Shown here piece after piece: positions 1 to 6,660 of a stretch of 19,017 bases of DNA (its first letter is position 1; every line of letters begins with the position of its first letter). The notes under the pieces were generated by a model. That model saw only the letters and a list, made by a program, of their open reading frames with translations. It was not told where the DNA came from and searched no databases. The position numbers were made by a program, and so were the translations under genes. The stretch is from JBEKIK01 sp050013075 (GTDB taxonomy: Bacteria > Planctomycetota > Planctomycetia > Pirellulales > Thermoguttaceae): contig JBEKFZ010000079.1 in the NCBI GenBank assembly GCA_050013075.1, forward strand, positions 1 through 19,017, read 5' to 3'.

Positions 1-21
1 CGCCAGGACCGTCTTTCTCAT
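1..21 (-). CDS. 5' end of an unidentified gene (partial, runs off the window)
   Basis: Reading leftwards from an ATG at 21-19, the seven visible codons give MRKTVLA, with the basic start typical of a signal peptide or membrane anchor. A purine-rich AGAGGG lies about 11 bases upstream, acceptable though distant for a ribosome binding site. It would follow the 53-aa ORF at 96-257 on the same strand. Only the gene edge is visible, so no function can be given and the call could be a chance start. Confidence 0.3.
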
Positions 22-95
22 TTATTCATTTGCCCTCTTATTCCTAAAAAAATCCATCCCCGAATCCAATGTAAAACTATCCATGCTACAAACTT

Positions 96-257
96 TTACC
101 CACTAATTCTGCCGAACACCCAAAAATATAAAGGGCCGCCATATAAAACTACGGCGCAACTGTCGCCTTCATAGCCTTTCTCAGCCCGAATTATTGCCCC
201 CACAAATCCCAATCCACACCATACGACTACCAAGGTGATACCAATGGCTGTTTCCAT
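96..257 (-). CDS. Small hypothetical membrane protein (53 aa)
   Basis: An ATG at 257-255 opens a 53-codon frame ending in TAA at 98-96. The product begins METAIGITLVVVWCGLGFVG, an almost uninterrupted hydrophobic stretch (residues 4-23) that would make one transmembrane helix. A short polar segment (RAEKGYEGDSC) and a second aromatic, hydrophobic end (VVLYGGPLYFWVF) follow. The ordered hydrophobic/polar/hydrophobic layout is better than expected from chance in a spacer. No family is recognised. The ribosome binding site is weak, and an in-frame TGA lies at 299-297, so the frame cannot be much longer. It sits between miaB and the partial gene at the window edge, all on the minus strand. Confidence 0.45.
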   Translation of the reverse strand: METAIGITLVVVWCGLGFVGAIIRAEKGYEGDSCAVVLYGGPLYFWVFGRISG

Positions 258-363
258 AAGTGCCCATAAAGGAGTAAAAAGGGGGCATAGCTTTTCTCAT
301 TAAGACAATAACCAAGAAAAAAACTGGTCCACTTTTTATACTCTTCTATTTATTATAGATTCT

Positions 364-1899
364 CTACTTATCTTTGAAAACTGATCCGACCAGCGTAAAC
401 GCATCCACTTTTTCGATCTTCAACGGTATTATTTTGCCCGTTAATTCGCGCGGGCCGTCGAAGACTACGATTCTGTCGCAAACGGTGCGACCGACTAGTT
501 GCACGGTTGAGTCATCGGCGGTATTTTTGCGGCTGACTTTGCTCGGGCCTTCCACAAGAATTTCCACGGTGCGGCCCAGCAGCGGTTGATTCTCTTCAAG
601 GCTTACCTCGTTTTGGATCGCCAGAAGTTCGTTGTTCCGCCGGCGCTTGACCGCCTCGGGCACGTCGTCTTCGTAAAGTTCGGCGGCCTTGGTGCCGGGC
701 CGGGGGCTGTACTTGAAGATGAAGCTGTTTTTGAATCGACCACGGCGCACCAGTTCGACAGTCTTCTGGAAATCGTCTTCCGTTTCGCCGCAAAAACCGA
801 CGATAAAATCGCTGGTTACGGCCGCGCCGGGGATCGTTTCGCGTATTCTTGCCAGCATTTCGCCGTATTCCTCGACCGTGTAACCGCGCTTCATGCGATT
901 TAATACTTCGTTCGATCCGCTTTGGGCGGGAACGTGCAAATACGGCGAGACTTTCGGCAAATCGCGGACGGCGGTAAGCAGATCGTCGGTCATGTGTTTT
1001 GGGTAATTCGTCACGAATTTCAGACGCTTGATGCCACCGATTTCATGCAGCCGGGCGAGCAAATCGGAAAGTCGCGTCGTTCGGCCGTTGGCGTTATCGG
1101 TGTAACTGTTCACGGTCTGGCCGATTAGCGTTACTTCCAGGCAGCCGTCGAAAGCCAATCGGCGGACCTCTTCGACGATTTCGTCGGCTGGCCGGCTCTG
1201 TTCCGGTCCGCGCACGCTGGGCACTATGCAATAGGAGCAGAACTTGTCGCAGCCGAACATGATGCGGACCAGGGCTTGATGCGGCACTGCCCGCACGGCG
1301 GCGGTGCGGTGCGGATCGAATTTTTGGAAACTATCGCTCACGCTCGAACGAGTGCCGGCCTTGCGATCGAGGCTAACTTCCAAAATCCGGCCCTCACCCC
1401 CGGCCCCTCTCCGGGCACCAACCGAAGGTTGGTCGGGAGAGGGGAGAGTTTCAGGACGCGCACCCCCGGTCCCTGTCCGGGCACCAACGGGCACCATGCG
1501 AAGCATGGTCGGTTGGTCGGGAGAGGGGAGAATTGCGGGACGCGAGCTTAATTGTTCGAGGATGGCAGGAATTTGCCGCAACTGGCCCGGTCCGACAACC
1601 AGATCCACGTGCGGGGCGCGATGGAAAATTCGCTCCTTATCTTTTTGAGCCATGCAGCCCAAGACGCCGATGATCGTGCCGGGCCGATGCACTTTGACGT
1701 TTTTCAGCCGGCCTAAGGCACTGTAGATTTTATCCTCGGCATGTTGTCGGACGCTGCAGGTGTTGAACAAGATGACATCGGCTTGGCGGGCGGATTGGAC
1801 CGGTTCGTAGCCCGCTTCGATCAAGGCGGCGGCGACCAACTCGCTGTCGAGCACGTTCATCTGGCAGCCGACCGTCTCGATGTAAAGGCGTTTGGACAT
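364..1899 (-). CDS. miaB: tRNA-2-methylthio-N6-dimethylallyladenosine synthase MiaB with an in-frame repeat-encoded insert
   Basis: Radical-SAM methylthiotransferase that adds the 2-methylthio group to i6A37 in the anticodon loop of tRNAs reading UNN codons. The N-terminal MTTase domain starts SKRLYIETVGCQMN and has the three cluster cysteines C12, C48 and C82. The radical-SAM cluster motif CDKFCSYC supplies C217, C221 and C224. A C-terminal TRAM domain lies near residues 440-505, with VEGPSK and LVGRT motifs. The 511 aa length exceeds the usual 440-475. The excess is explained by residues about 121-172, where SPDQP and a GAR-G-GAGG motif occur twice. This stretch is encoded by two palindromic repeat elements (1391-1540) and lies in the linker between the MTTase and radical-SAM domains, so the catalytic parts remain intact. 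No good Shine-Dalgarno precedes the ATG; heptamer repeats begin 8 bases upstream. Confidence 0.96.
   Translation of the reverse strand: MSKRLYIETVGCQMNVLDSELVAAALIEAGYEPVQSARQADVILFNTCSVRQHAEDKIYSALGRLKNVKVHRPGTIIGVLGCMAQKDKERIFHRAPHVDLVVGPGQLRQIPAILEQLSSRPAILPSPDQPTMLRMVPVGARTGTGGARPETLPSPDQPSVGARRGAGGEGRILEVSLDRKAGTRSSVSDSFQKFDPHRTAAVRAVPHQALVRIMFGCDKFCSYCIVPSVRGPEQSRPADEIVEEVRRLAFDGCLEVTLIGQTVNSYTDNANGRTTRLSDLLARLHEIGGIKRLKFVTNYPKHMTDDLLTAVRDLPKVSPYLHVPAQSGSNEVLNRMKRGYTVEEYGEMLARIRETIPGAAVTSDFIVGFCGETEDDFQKTVELVRRGRFKNSFIFKYSPRPGTKAAELYEDDVPEAVKRRRNNELLAIQNEVSLEENQPLLGRTVEILVEGPSKVSRKNTADDSTVQLVGRTVCDRIVVFDGPRELTGKIIPLKIEKVDAFTLVGSVFKDK
1391..1447 (+). repeat. Palindromic repeat element, copy 1, inside miaB
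   Basis: The outer stem pairs cccctctcc (1404-1412) with ggagagggg (1436-1444). An inner stem pairs accaacc (1417-1423) with ggttggt (1427-1433) around a gaa loop. It is translated in frame on the minus strand as part of the MiaB linker. The outer arms, the gggcacc core and the ggtcggga segment are shared with the copies at 1461-1530 and 4811-4860. Confidence 0.85.
1461..1530 (+). repeat. Palindromic repeat element, copy 2 (nested core), inside miaB
   Basis: Same family as the copy at 1391. The outer arms ccctgtcc (1471-1478) and ggagaggg (1520-1527) pair with one mismatch, and accaac (1483-1488) pairs with gttggt (1512-1517). A second full core, gggcacc...ggtcg, sits inside the first, with its own stem accatgc (1493-1499) / gcatggt (1503-1509) and the same gaa loop. 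It reads as an element core inserted into an element core. It is also in frame with miaB and free of stops. Confidence 0.85.
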
Positions 1900-1906
1900 T
1901 TTTTAT

Positions 1907-2010
1907 AGCTATCAGCCATCAGCAGACAGCTATTAAATATTGGTTTACAGTATACAGTTCACAGTTTACAGTATGGAGTTTTCATCCCTCATCCTTCATC
2001 CCTCATCCTT
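1907..2010 (+). repeat. Degenerate heptamer tandem repeats upstream of miaB
   Basis: Three successive period-7 blocks. Four units like agctatc run from 1907 to 1934, five like tttacag from 1944 to 1978, and four alternating catccct/catcctt from 1983 to 2010. Units within a block differ at one to three positions. The first block begins only 8 bases from the miaB start codon, so the miaB leader is largely repeat DNA. Confidence 0.9.
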
Positions 2011-2033
2011 TCCTCCGGCTTCCGGCCTAAAGC

Positions 2034-2222
2034 CTATGCGGTTCGTTGGCGCCGGGCTTTCAAATCGGTTTGAACTTGCTTACGTTTCTCATCTTCCGCT
2101 TTTTGGCGGAGTTCCGCATAAACCTGATTGCGACGCCGGACCATCAGGCGCACCAGGGTCACGATAGCCAAATAACCGGCGACCACCAGCAGAGTCACGT
2201 CCCAACTATCCATGTTCCCCAT
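2034..2222 (-). CDS. Small single-pass membrane protein (62 aa)
   Basis: The frame stays open to 2273, but the ATG at 2222-2220 is preferred because a perfect AGGAGG (complement of 2231-2236) lies 8 bases upstream. From there the protein begins MGNMDSWDVTLLVVAGYLAI. It has one predicted helix (about residues 9-28) followed by a highly basic and acidic tail (RRRNQVYAELRQKAEDEKRK) likely to form a cytoplasmic amphipathic or coiled segment. No family is recognised. It lies upstream of miaB on the same strand, separated by heptamer repeats, and may share its transcript. Confidence 0.65.
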   Translation of the reverse strand: MGNMDSWDVTLLVVAGYLAIVTLVRLMVRRRNQVYAELRQKAEDEKRKQVQTDLKARRQRTA

Positions 2223-2344
2223 GGTTTGGCCTCCTGACAAGATGGGTGGCGGGTAAAGAACCCATTTTAACACATCATTACAGCCCCTGACGAGAGCAAT
2301 ATAGAACGCAAACGGCAGAAAGCGGGGGTGGGAGGAAAGAAATC

Positions 2345-2365
2345 AATCCCAAATCCCTAATTCCT
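2345..2365 (+). repeat. Short heptamer repeat (3 units)
   Basis: Three period-7 units, aatccca, aatccct and aattcct, lie in the spacer between the small membrane protein and hicB. It has the same period as the longer arrays elsewhere in the window. The rest of 2223-2514 shows only a weak possible hicBA promoter. Confidence 0.6.
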
Positions 2366-2404
2366 TAGTTGCGATCTAATGTCGATACGGGATTTTTATC
2401 TTGC

Positions 2405-2432
2405 TTGTAAACAGGCGGTATTTAGCTATACT
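2405..2432 (+). promoter_or_regulatory. Possible hicBA promoter
   Basis: TTGTAA (2405-2410) and TATACT (2427-2432) are separated by 16 bases, matching a sigma-70-like -35/-10 pair at 4/6 and 5/6 positions. It lies about 80 bases upstream of hicB. This is a sequence match only. Confidence 0.3.
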
Positions 2433-2514
2433 ATTTATAGATTTCCACTGCCCGGAAATATCCCAATCGATATTCAGCCCTTCGTTGATGTAATAATAAT
2501 GAGAAGATTTTTTT

Positions 2515-2724
2515 ATGAACAAGACACTAACCGCGGTCTTAACCTCCGATCCAGATGGCGGCTATGTAGCCTTTAACCCGGAAACAGGCACTACAACTCA
2601 AGGCGAAACCATCGACGAAGCATTGGTCAACCTCAAGGAAGCCACCGAACTTTACTTGGAAGAATTTCCGCTTAAGGCAAGTAGTCAATCATTATTGACC
2701 ACTTTTGAGGTTACCAGTGCCTAA
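2515..2724 (+). CDS. hicB: HicB-family antitoxin
   Basis: A 69-aa protein with the compact partial RNase-H-like fold of HicB antitoxins. The visible signature is SDPDGGYVAFNPETGTTTQG followed by ETIDEALVNLKEATELYLEE, the strand-turn-helix pattern usually seen as GCxTQGDTxEEALxNxKEA. The family neutralises the HicA RNase by covering its active face and often represses the operon. No separate C-terminal DNA-binding domain is visible, so this is the short HicB form. The stop overlaps the start of hicA by 8 bases, so the two are surely co-translated. The ATG follows a weak purine tract (GAGAAG) 8 bases away. Confidence 0.9.
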   Translation: MNKTLTAVLTSDPDGGYVAFNPETGTTTQGETIDEALVNLKEATELYLEEFPLKASSQSLLTTFEVTSA

Positions 2725-2938
2725 ACTGCCTCGACTCAGTGGACGGGAATGCGTAGCCGTTATGCAAAGACTTGGTTTCTCTCAAGTCCGCCAGCGAGGC
2801 AGCCATGTTGTAATGCGTCGAGGTAGTCAGGGTTGCGTGGTGCCGTTACATCGCGAATTGAAGGTCGGTACTTTGTCGGGAATACTCCGACAGGCCGGTG
2901 TTGATCCAGAAGAGTTTGTTAAGGCCTTTAAGGGATAA
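2717..2938 (+). CDS. hicA: HicA-family mRNA interferase toxin
   Basis: A 73-aa HicA toxin with a dsRBD-like fold that cleaves mRNA independently of ribosome position. Visible features are PKLPRLSGRECVAVMQRLGF, the catalytic-histidine motif RQRGSHVVMRR and the end GTLSGILRQAGVDPEEFV. The frame is open from a TTG at 2705, but the GTG at 2717 is chosen. It gives the usual start (PKLPRLSGRE) and TGAGG at 2706-2710 sits 6 bases before it as ribosome binding site. It overlaps hicB by 8 bases and is convergent with fmt, whose stop lies 9 bases away. The pair looks intact. Confidence 0.92.
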   Translation: MPKLPRLSGRECVAVMQRLGFSQVRQRGSHVVMRRGSQGCVVPLHRELKVGTLSGILRQAGVDPEEFVKAFKG

Positions 2939-2947
2939 TTACTAGAT

Positions 2948-3913
2948 CTATGAAGTTTGAACTTGATTTATTCCGAACCTGTCGCCCGGTTGAATCCGGT
3001 GGCCGCGGAGGAATTCGTCGATTGACATCAGGCGTTTGCCGACCGGCTGGATGCTTTTAGGCGCCACGGCGCCGGTGCCGGCCGCGATTAATAGGCGGCC
3101 TTCAGCGGCCTCCAGAACCGTGCCCGGAAAAGCGCCGCCGGCATGATCTTCGACTGCCACGGTCCCGAAGATCAATCGCATGGGCGGGCCATTTTGCCCG
3201 TGCCAGAAGGTGTACGTCTTGGGCCAGGGTTCCAAGGCCCGAATCTGGTTTTTAATCGCCGCGGCGGGCCTGGACCAATCTATCAGCCCGTCGGTCTTTT
3301 TCAGCCTGGGGGCCTTGGACGCCAAGGCGGGATCCTGGGCCAAAACCTCCAAATTGCCAGCCTTCAAGGCGTCGATAGTGCGCAGCACCAGCCAGGCGCC
3401 CAATTCCGAGAGCCGCTTTTCCAATTCCACCGCGGTTTCATCCGGGCCGACGTCGGTTTCGGCCTGGGCGATGCACGGTCCGGCATCCACTTTGGGCGTC
3501 ATGTGGATGACGGTTACGCCGGTTTTAGTCTCGCCGTTATAAATAGCCCAGTTAATCGGCGCGGCGCCTCGATACTTTGGCAATAAGGAAGCGTGTAAAT
3601 TGATGCCTCCCAGTCGGGCGGTTGCCAAAGTTGTCGCCGCCAAAATCTGTCCGTAATCGCAGACCACCATCAGATCGGCGTTATATTTTGATAGTTGTGC
3701 AAGCGATTCCGGGGCGTTGACGTTTTCCGGATCGAAAATGGGCGCGGCATGTTGATGGGCGATATCCCGCACAATGCCCACCGACGGAGGCTCCTTCCCT
3801 GGGTGAAAACGAAGCGGGGAGGTGACCAAGGCCACAATGTCGTGATGCGTGCGATAGAGTTCCCGGAAAGTCGGCGCTGCAAACGGCCCGGTTCCCATTA
3901 GTATTAAGCGCAT
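2948..3913 (-). CDS. fmt: Methionyl-tRNA formyltransferase
   Basis: Transfers the formyl group of 10-formyltetrahydrofolate to Met-tRNAfMet, making the initiator tRNA for translation. The N-terminal formyltransferase domain begins MRLILMGTGPFAAPTFREL. The catalytic triad lies in GGINLHASLLPKYRGAAPIN (N105, H107) and KVDAGP (D143), matching E. coli N108, H110 and D146. The C-terminal domain covers about residues 205-310 and starts near APRLKKTDGLIDW. Length 321 aa is normal (E. coli 315). It follows def on the same strand with a 205-bp repeat-filled spacer, so whether the two are one transcript is uncertain. No strong Shine-Dalgarno is seen. Confidence 0.97.
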   Translation of the reverse strand: MRLILMGTGPFAAPTFRELYRTHHDIVALVTSPLRFHPGKEPPSVGIVRDIAHQHAAPIFDPENVNAPESLAQLSKYNADLMVVCDYGQILAATTLATARLGGINLHASLLPKYRGAAPINWAIYNGETKTGVTVIHMTPKVDAGPCIAQAETDVGPDETAVELEKRLSELGAWLVLRTIDALKAGNLEVLAQDPALASKAPRLKKTDGLIDWSRPAAAIKNQIRALEPWPKTYTFWHGQNGPPMRLIFGTVAVEDHAGGAFPGTVLEAAEGRLLIAAGTGAVAPKSIQPVGKRLMSIDEFLRGHRIQPGDRFGINQVQTS

Positions 3914-3926
3914 GAAAAGTTGTCGG

Positions 3927-3989
3927 TTTTCAGATCATTGTTTACAGTTTTCAGTTCACGGTTCACAGTTTACGGTTTACGATAATCGG
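3927..3989 (+). repeat. Degenerate heptamer array between fmt and def
   Basis: Nine period-7 units, including ttttcag, tttacag, ttcacgg, ttcacag, tttacgg and taatcgg. It is the same tttacag type as the block upstream of miaB. It fills the fmt-proximal half of the def-fmt spacer. Confidence 0.85.
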
Positions 3990-4007
3990 ATCAGTATACG
4001 GTTCTGA

Positions 4008-4027
4008 GTGGGCAGTAAACTGCCCAC
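4008..4027 (+). repeat. 20-bp palindrome shared with the gltB-gltD spacer
   Basis: gtgggcagt-aa-actgcccac with 9-base arms. Its exact reverse complement occurs at 14544-14563. Similar arms without a U-tract make a simple terminator unlikely; it looks like a dispersed palindromic repeat. Confidence 0.75.
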
Positions 4028-4096
4028 CCCTAATTATTTATAATCAACTGTTTTCGTAAACTGCCCACCACTAATTATCCGCTATCCGCTGTTTTC
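4015..4096 (+). repeat. 41-bp tandem duplication in the def-fmt spacer
   Basis: Two 41-base units (4015-4055 and 4056-4096) share gtaaactgcccacc at the left and ctgttttc at the right. The middle differs: ttataatcaa in the first, ccgctatccg in the second. The second unit passes into the heptamers at 4076-4117. Confidence 0.8.
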
Positions 4097-4117
4097 ATCC
4101 TTCATCATTCATCTTTT
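4076..4117 (+). repeat. Heptamer array abutting the def stop codon
   Basis: Units tatccgc (twice), tgttttc, atccttc, atcattc and atctttt at period 7. It ends one base before the def stop codon (complement of 4119-4121). Confidence 0.75.
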
Positions 4118-4118
4118 T

Positions 4119-4706
4119 TTACGTCCTCAGCGATTCCAACTCCGCCAGTCTAGTGGCGATTTGACGGTCATTGGGAATCACCCCGCGATGGCGCTGGCCT
4201 TGAAATTCACTTTCCAGATCGGATAAAGCATCCTTGATGGCCATCAATGCCGCCTCACTCAGTCGATCGATAAACAAGACGCCGTCCAGATGATCGTATT
4301 CGTGTTGAACCGCCCGGGCGAACATGCCGTTTAGTTCGTAGTTCACCTCTTCCCCGTTAAGATTGTAGGCCGAAATGACGATCTTATCCGAACGCTTTAC
4401 CGGGGCATATATTTCCGGAAAACTCAAGCAGCCTTCTTCTCCCTCGGCAGTGCCGCGCCGCCGGCTGATCACCGGATTGATGAACACGAACTCCTCGGCC
4501 TTGGCCGGATCGCCTTCCAGATTCATAATGAAGAAACGATAGGGCAATTCAACCTGATTCGCCGCCAGACCAAGGCCCTTGTGCTCGTACATCAAATCGA
4601 ACATTTCGCGGACGATGCTTTTAAAATCAGCATCTATCTTGCGTAGCGGTTTCGATTTATGGCGTAAGGCCGGATGTGGGTAATTAATAATCCGCACAGT
4701 GCTCAA
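4119..4706 (-). CDS. def: Peptide deformylase
   Basis: Metalloenzyme that removes the N-formyl group from nascent proteins. All three family motifs are present: GLGLAANQ at 44-51 (motif 1), EGCLS at 91-95 with metal ligand C93 (motif 2), and QHEYDHLDG with H135 and H139 as ligands and E136 as catalyst (motif 3). At 195 aa it is slightly longer than the 168-aa E. coli enzyme, from a C-terminal helix (about residues 150-195, ending in a LAELESLRT segment). It precedes fmt on the same strand, the usual order for this pair. The ATG gives the standard start VRIINYPHPALR. Confidence 0.97.
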   Translation of the reverse strand: MSTVRIINYPHPALRHKSKPLRKIDADFKSIVREMFDLMYEHKGLGLAANQVELPYRFFIMNLEGDPAKAEEFVFINPVISRRRGTAEGEEGCLSFPEIYAPVKRSDKIVISAYNLNGEEVNYELNGMFARAVQHEYDHLDGVLFIDRLSEAALMAIKDALSDLESEFQGQRHRGVIPNDRQIATRLAELESLRT

Positions 4707-4810
4707 CTCCGAGATACAGTCAATTGTTTATTGAATTATACAGTCTACCGCAGATTTCACAAAACGGGGTGGATTTCACACAACAAGGGCCGCATTCCCT
4801 GTCCCAAGAG

Positions 4811-4860
4811 TCCCCTCTCCCGACCGCTGCGCGGTGCCCGTAGAGGGTTAGGGTAAGGGC
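4811..4860 (-). repeat. Palindromic repeat element, copy 3, intergenic
   Basis: Reverse-oriented relative to the copies in miaB. Outer arms are ccctct (4813-4818) and agaggg (4842-4847). The inner stem is accgc (4823-4827) / gcggt (4831-4835). It shares cgggcacc and ggtcgggagagggga (read on the minus strand) with the miaB copies, but its inner hairpin is different and still paired. It lies between def and the ECF sigma gene. Confidence 0.8.
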
Positions 4861-4996
4861 ATTTTGGTATTGTCTTACCAACTGTATCTGTTTTTAGAAT
4901 AGGCACTGAGTATGAAAAACAACGCAGCGAAGGATTCCTGCTCATAATGACGACCAATCAAGGGAAGGAGATGCGGATCCACCGGCGATCCAGCCC

Positions 4997-5575
4997 ATGA
5001 AGACCCCGGACAACCAAGAAGACGACTTGACTCTTGCCCGACGGACAGCGGCTGGCGATCAATCGGCTTTAGCTTTGCTCTACGAGCGTTATGCCGATCC
5101 GTTATTCGCCTTTATTTGCCACTATTTGGGCGGTTCGCGTGCGGATGCCGAAGAGATATGGCAAGACACGCTGTTGGCGGCAACTCAATCCATGGAAAGT
5201 TATAACAAACAGAGTCGCTTCTTTACTTGGCTTTGCGGCATTGCCCGGCACAAGATCGCCGACCGCTTGCGTTGCCGTGGGCAACCGGCCGTGGTGTTTT
5301 CAGAAATATCAAACAAGCAACTGGCAGAGCTCTTGGAAAAGGGACCGCTGCCGGAAGATATTCTCGCCAGGCGCGAGACGCGGTTGCGGGTCGTAGAGGC
5401 GCTGGCCGAGTTGCCCGCGGAATATCGCACGGCACTTACAGCCAGGTATGCCCAGCAGCGCAGCGTCGAGGAAGTAGCCCAACTGCTGGGCAAAAGTTAC
5501 AAGGCGGCCGAATCGATTTTATCCCGGGCAAAAGCCGCATTTCGCGATCGAATATCACAACAAGATACGGAGTGA
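4997..5575 (+). CDS. RNA polymerase ECF-type sigma factor
   Basis: A 192-aa sigma-70-family factor of the ECF type, with only regions 2 and 4. Region 2 spans about residues 17-92, with YERYADPLFAFICHYLG, the DAEEIWQDTLLAA segment and the -10-recognition helix around SRFFTWLCGIARHKIADRLR. Region 4 spans about 130-185, with AELPAEYRTALTARYAQQRS and the helix-turn-helix SVEEVAQLLGKSYKAAESIL. ECF factors direct transcription of stress or envelope regulons and are held by anti-sigma partners. The next two genes, 4 bases downstream and then overlapping, encode membrane proteins, which fits that scheme. The ATG at 4997 is the only usable start in frame; an AAGGAG lies 26 bases upstream, too far to serve it. 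Which ECF group it belongs to cannot be told here. Confidence 0.92.
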   Translation: MKTPDNQEDDLTLARRTAAGDQSALALLYERYADPLFAFICHYLGGSRADAEEIWQDTLLAATQSMESYNKQSRFFTWLCGIARHKIADRLRCRGQPAVVFSEISNKQLAELLEKGPLPEDILARRETRLRVVEALAELPAEYRTALTARYAQQRSVEEVAQLLGKSYKAAESILSRAKAAFRDRISQQDTE

Positions 5576-5579
5576 GACG

Positions 5580-5927
5580 ATGAACGATCCCCGTGAACAT
5601 ATCGACGACAACGTCGCGCGGCTGATTCAAGCCGGTTTTGCCGCCGAAACTCGTCCTGATCCTGCTGCCCATGCACGCATGTTTGAGTGTTTGGCTTATC
5701 ATCTACAGAGGAGGCAGTCGGGGTCCGTATTTCCAGAGTGGATCGTGATCGCGATTGTCGGTATCGTGTTTTTTCTGGCCGCATGGCTGGCCGTGCAGTT
5801 TGACTGGACCGGGATGCGCCTAAATATGACGTTACTATGCCTGCTTGTGGCTTCCGCTGTATTTCTGAACATTTTGTTCATTCCCATAGCAATTATCATT
5901 ATTCTGATCAGGAGGGGTTATGTTTAA
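5580..5927 (+). CDS. Small two-helix membrane protein, candidate anti-sigma factor
   Basis: A 115-aa protein with a soluble N-terminal segment of about 50 residues (MNDPREHIDDNVARLIQAGF...) and two hydrophobic helices (about 52-72 and 82-111). Its start is 4 bases after the sigma stop, with GGAG 7 bases before the ATG, so co-translation is likely. A short cytoplasmic helical domain tied to the membrane next to an ECF gene is the usual layout of an anti-sigma factor. However, the zinc-binding HxxxCxxC motif of ZAS anti-sigmas is absent and no family is recognised. The anti-sigma role is inferred from context. It overlaps the next gene by 8 bases. Confidence 0.75.
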   Translation: MNDPREHIDDNVARLIQAGFAAETRPDPAAHARMFECLAYHLQRRQSGSVFPEWIVIAIVGIVFFLAAWLAVQFDWTGMRLNMTLLCLLVASAVFLNILFIPIAIIIILIRRGYV

Positions 5928-6660
5928 TAGATCTAAAACTGCATTGACAACCCTCGCCCTGCTGGCGCCGTTAGTGACGGTCATTTGTGCGATCGTTACT
6001 TGGCTGTTGCTCACGCCGCTACGCGTGGATACGGGCCAGACGATTCCTTCAGTAAAGGCAACCGTAACTAAATTGACAGAACTTCATCCTTCTTCGGTCG
6101 ATGATCCGGAATTGATCAAAGCCATGCAAGAGGCCGCACATGAGCCTTATATAGCCTCGCTGTGGCTGATCGGACCTGACGGTCGATTCGTCAGGACCGT
6201 AGGCGGTGCATATTTCACGCCCACGGGCAGCACTGTCGATGAGCTGGCAACTGATGATACAAAATGTATTCTGGCCGCGCTGCCTGAAGAAACATTAAAC
6301 GCAACCAGCCGGATGTGGTTGCTTGCGGCCTCGGCCATAAGGCGCGAAGGCGAGCATAATGATATTCTCCGCCATTTGCTTCGCCCTATCCAATTGTCTA
6401 ACAGCCAACCGGCAATTCTCGGCGTGGCATATCTTGCCTCGGCCGCCGAAATTGGTTGGGTGTATAAGAGTGTTGTACTTACTGGACTTATAAGTTTGAT
6501 TATCTACTGGCTTTCCTTGCCTCTTTGGGTGTTTTTAGACGCCAAAGAGCATGGCGAACGCGCCACTGTCTGGGCGGCCTTTGTGCTTATCGGCAATCTG
6601 GTGGCGCTAATGGCCTACATCCTCACCCGCCCGCCCAGGCCAAGAGCAGTCACAACTTAG
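5920..6660 (+). CDS. Membrane protein with a sensor-like extracytoplasmic domain
   Basis: A 246-aa protein with an N-terminal anchor (about residues 9-31), an extracytoplasmic region (32-185) and two C-terminal helices (about 187-208 and 220-240) joined by LPLWVFLDAKEHGERATVWA. The outer region has a Cache/PAS-like pattern: IASLWLIGPDGRFVRTVGG, then LLAASAIRREGEHNDILRHL and PAILGVAYLAS. Those are the strands expected of a single small-molecule-binding fold. No kinase, GGDEF or methyl-accepting domain follows, so any signal must pass through partners. The start overlaps the preceding gene by 8 bases and has a strong AGGAGG 4 bases upstream. It is inferred to sense an envelope signal for the sigma factor; the Cache assignment is a pattern impression. 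Confidence 0.75.
   Translation: MFNRSKTALTTLALLAPLVTVICAIVTWLLLTPLRVDTGQTIPSVKATVTKLTELHPSSVDDPELIKAMQEAAHEPYIASLWLIGPDGRFVRTVGGAYFTPTGSTVDELATDDTKCILAALPEETLNATSRMWLLAASAIRREGEHNDILRHLLRPIQLSNSQPAILGVAYLASAAEIGWVYKSVVLTGLISLIIYWLSLPLWVFLDAKEHGERATVWAAFVLIGNLVALMAYILTRPPRPRAVTT

Noticed and set aside
2379..2576. 65-codon frame overlapping the start of hicB
   Set aside because: It lies in another frame, has no ribosome site or family resemblance, and overlaps the well-supported antitoxin gene.
2705..2716. TTG start for hicA
   Set aside because: The TGAGG at 2706-2710 is better explained as the ribosome site for the GTG at 2717, which also gives the usual HicA start.
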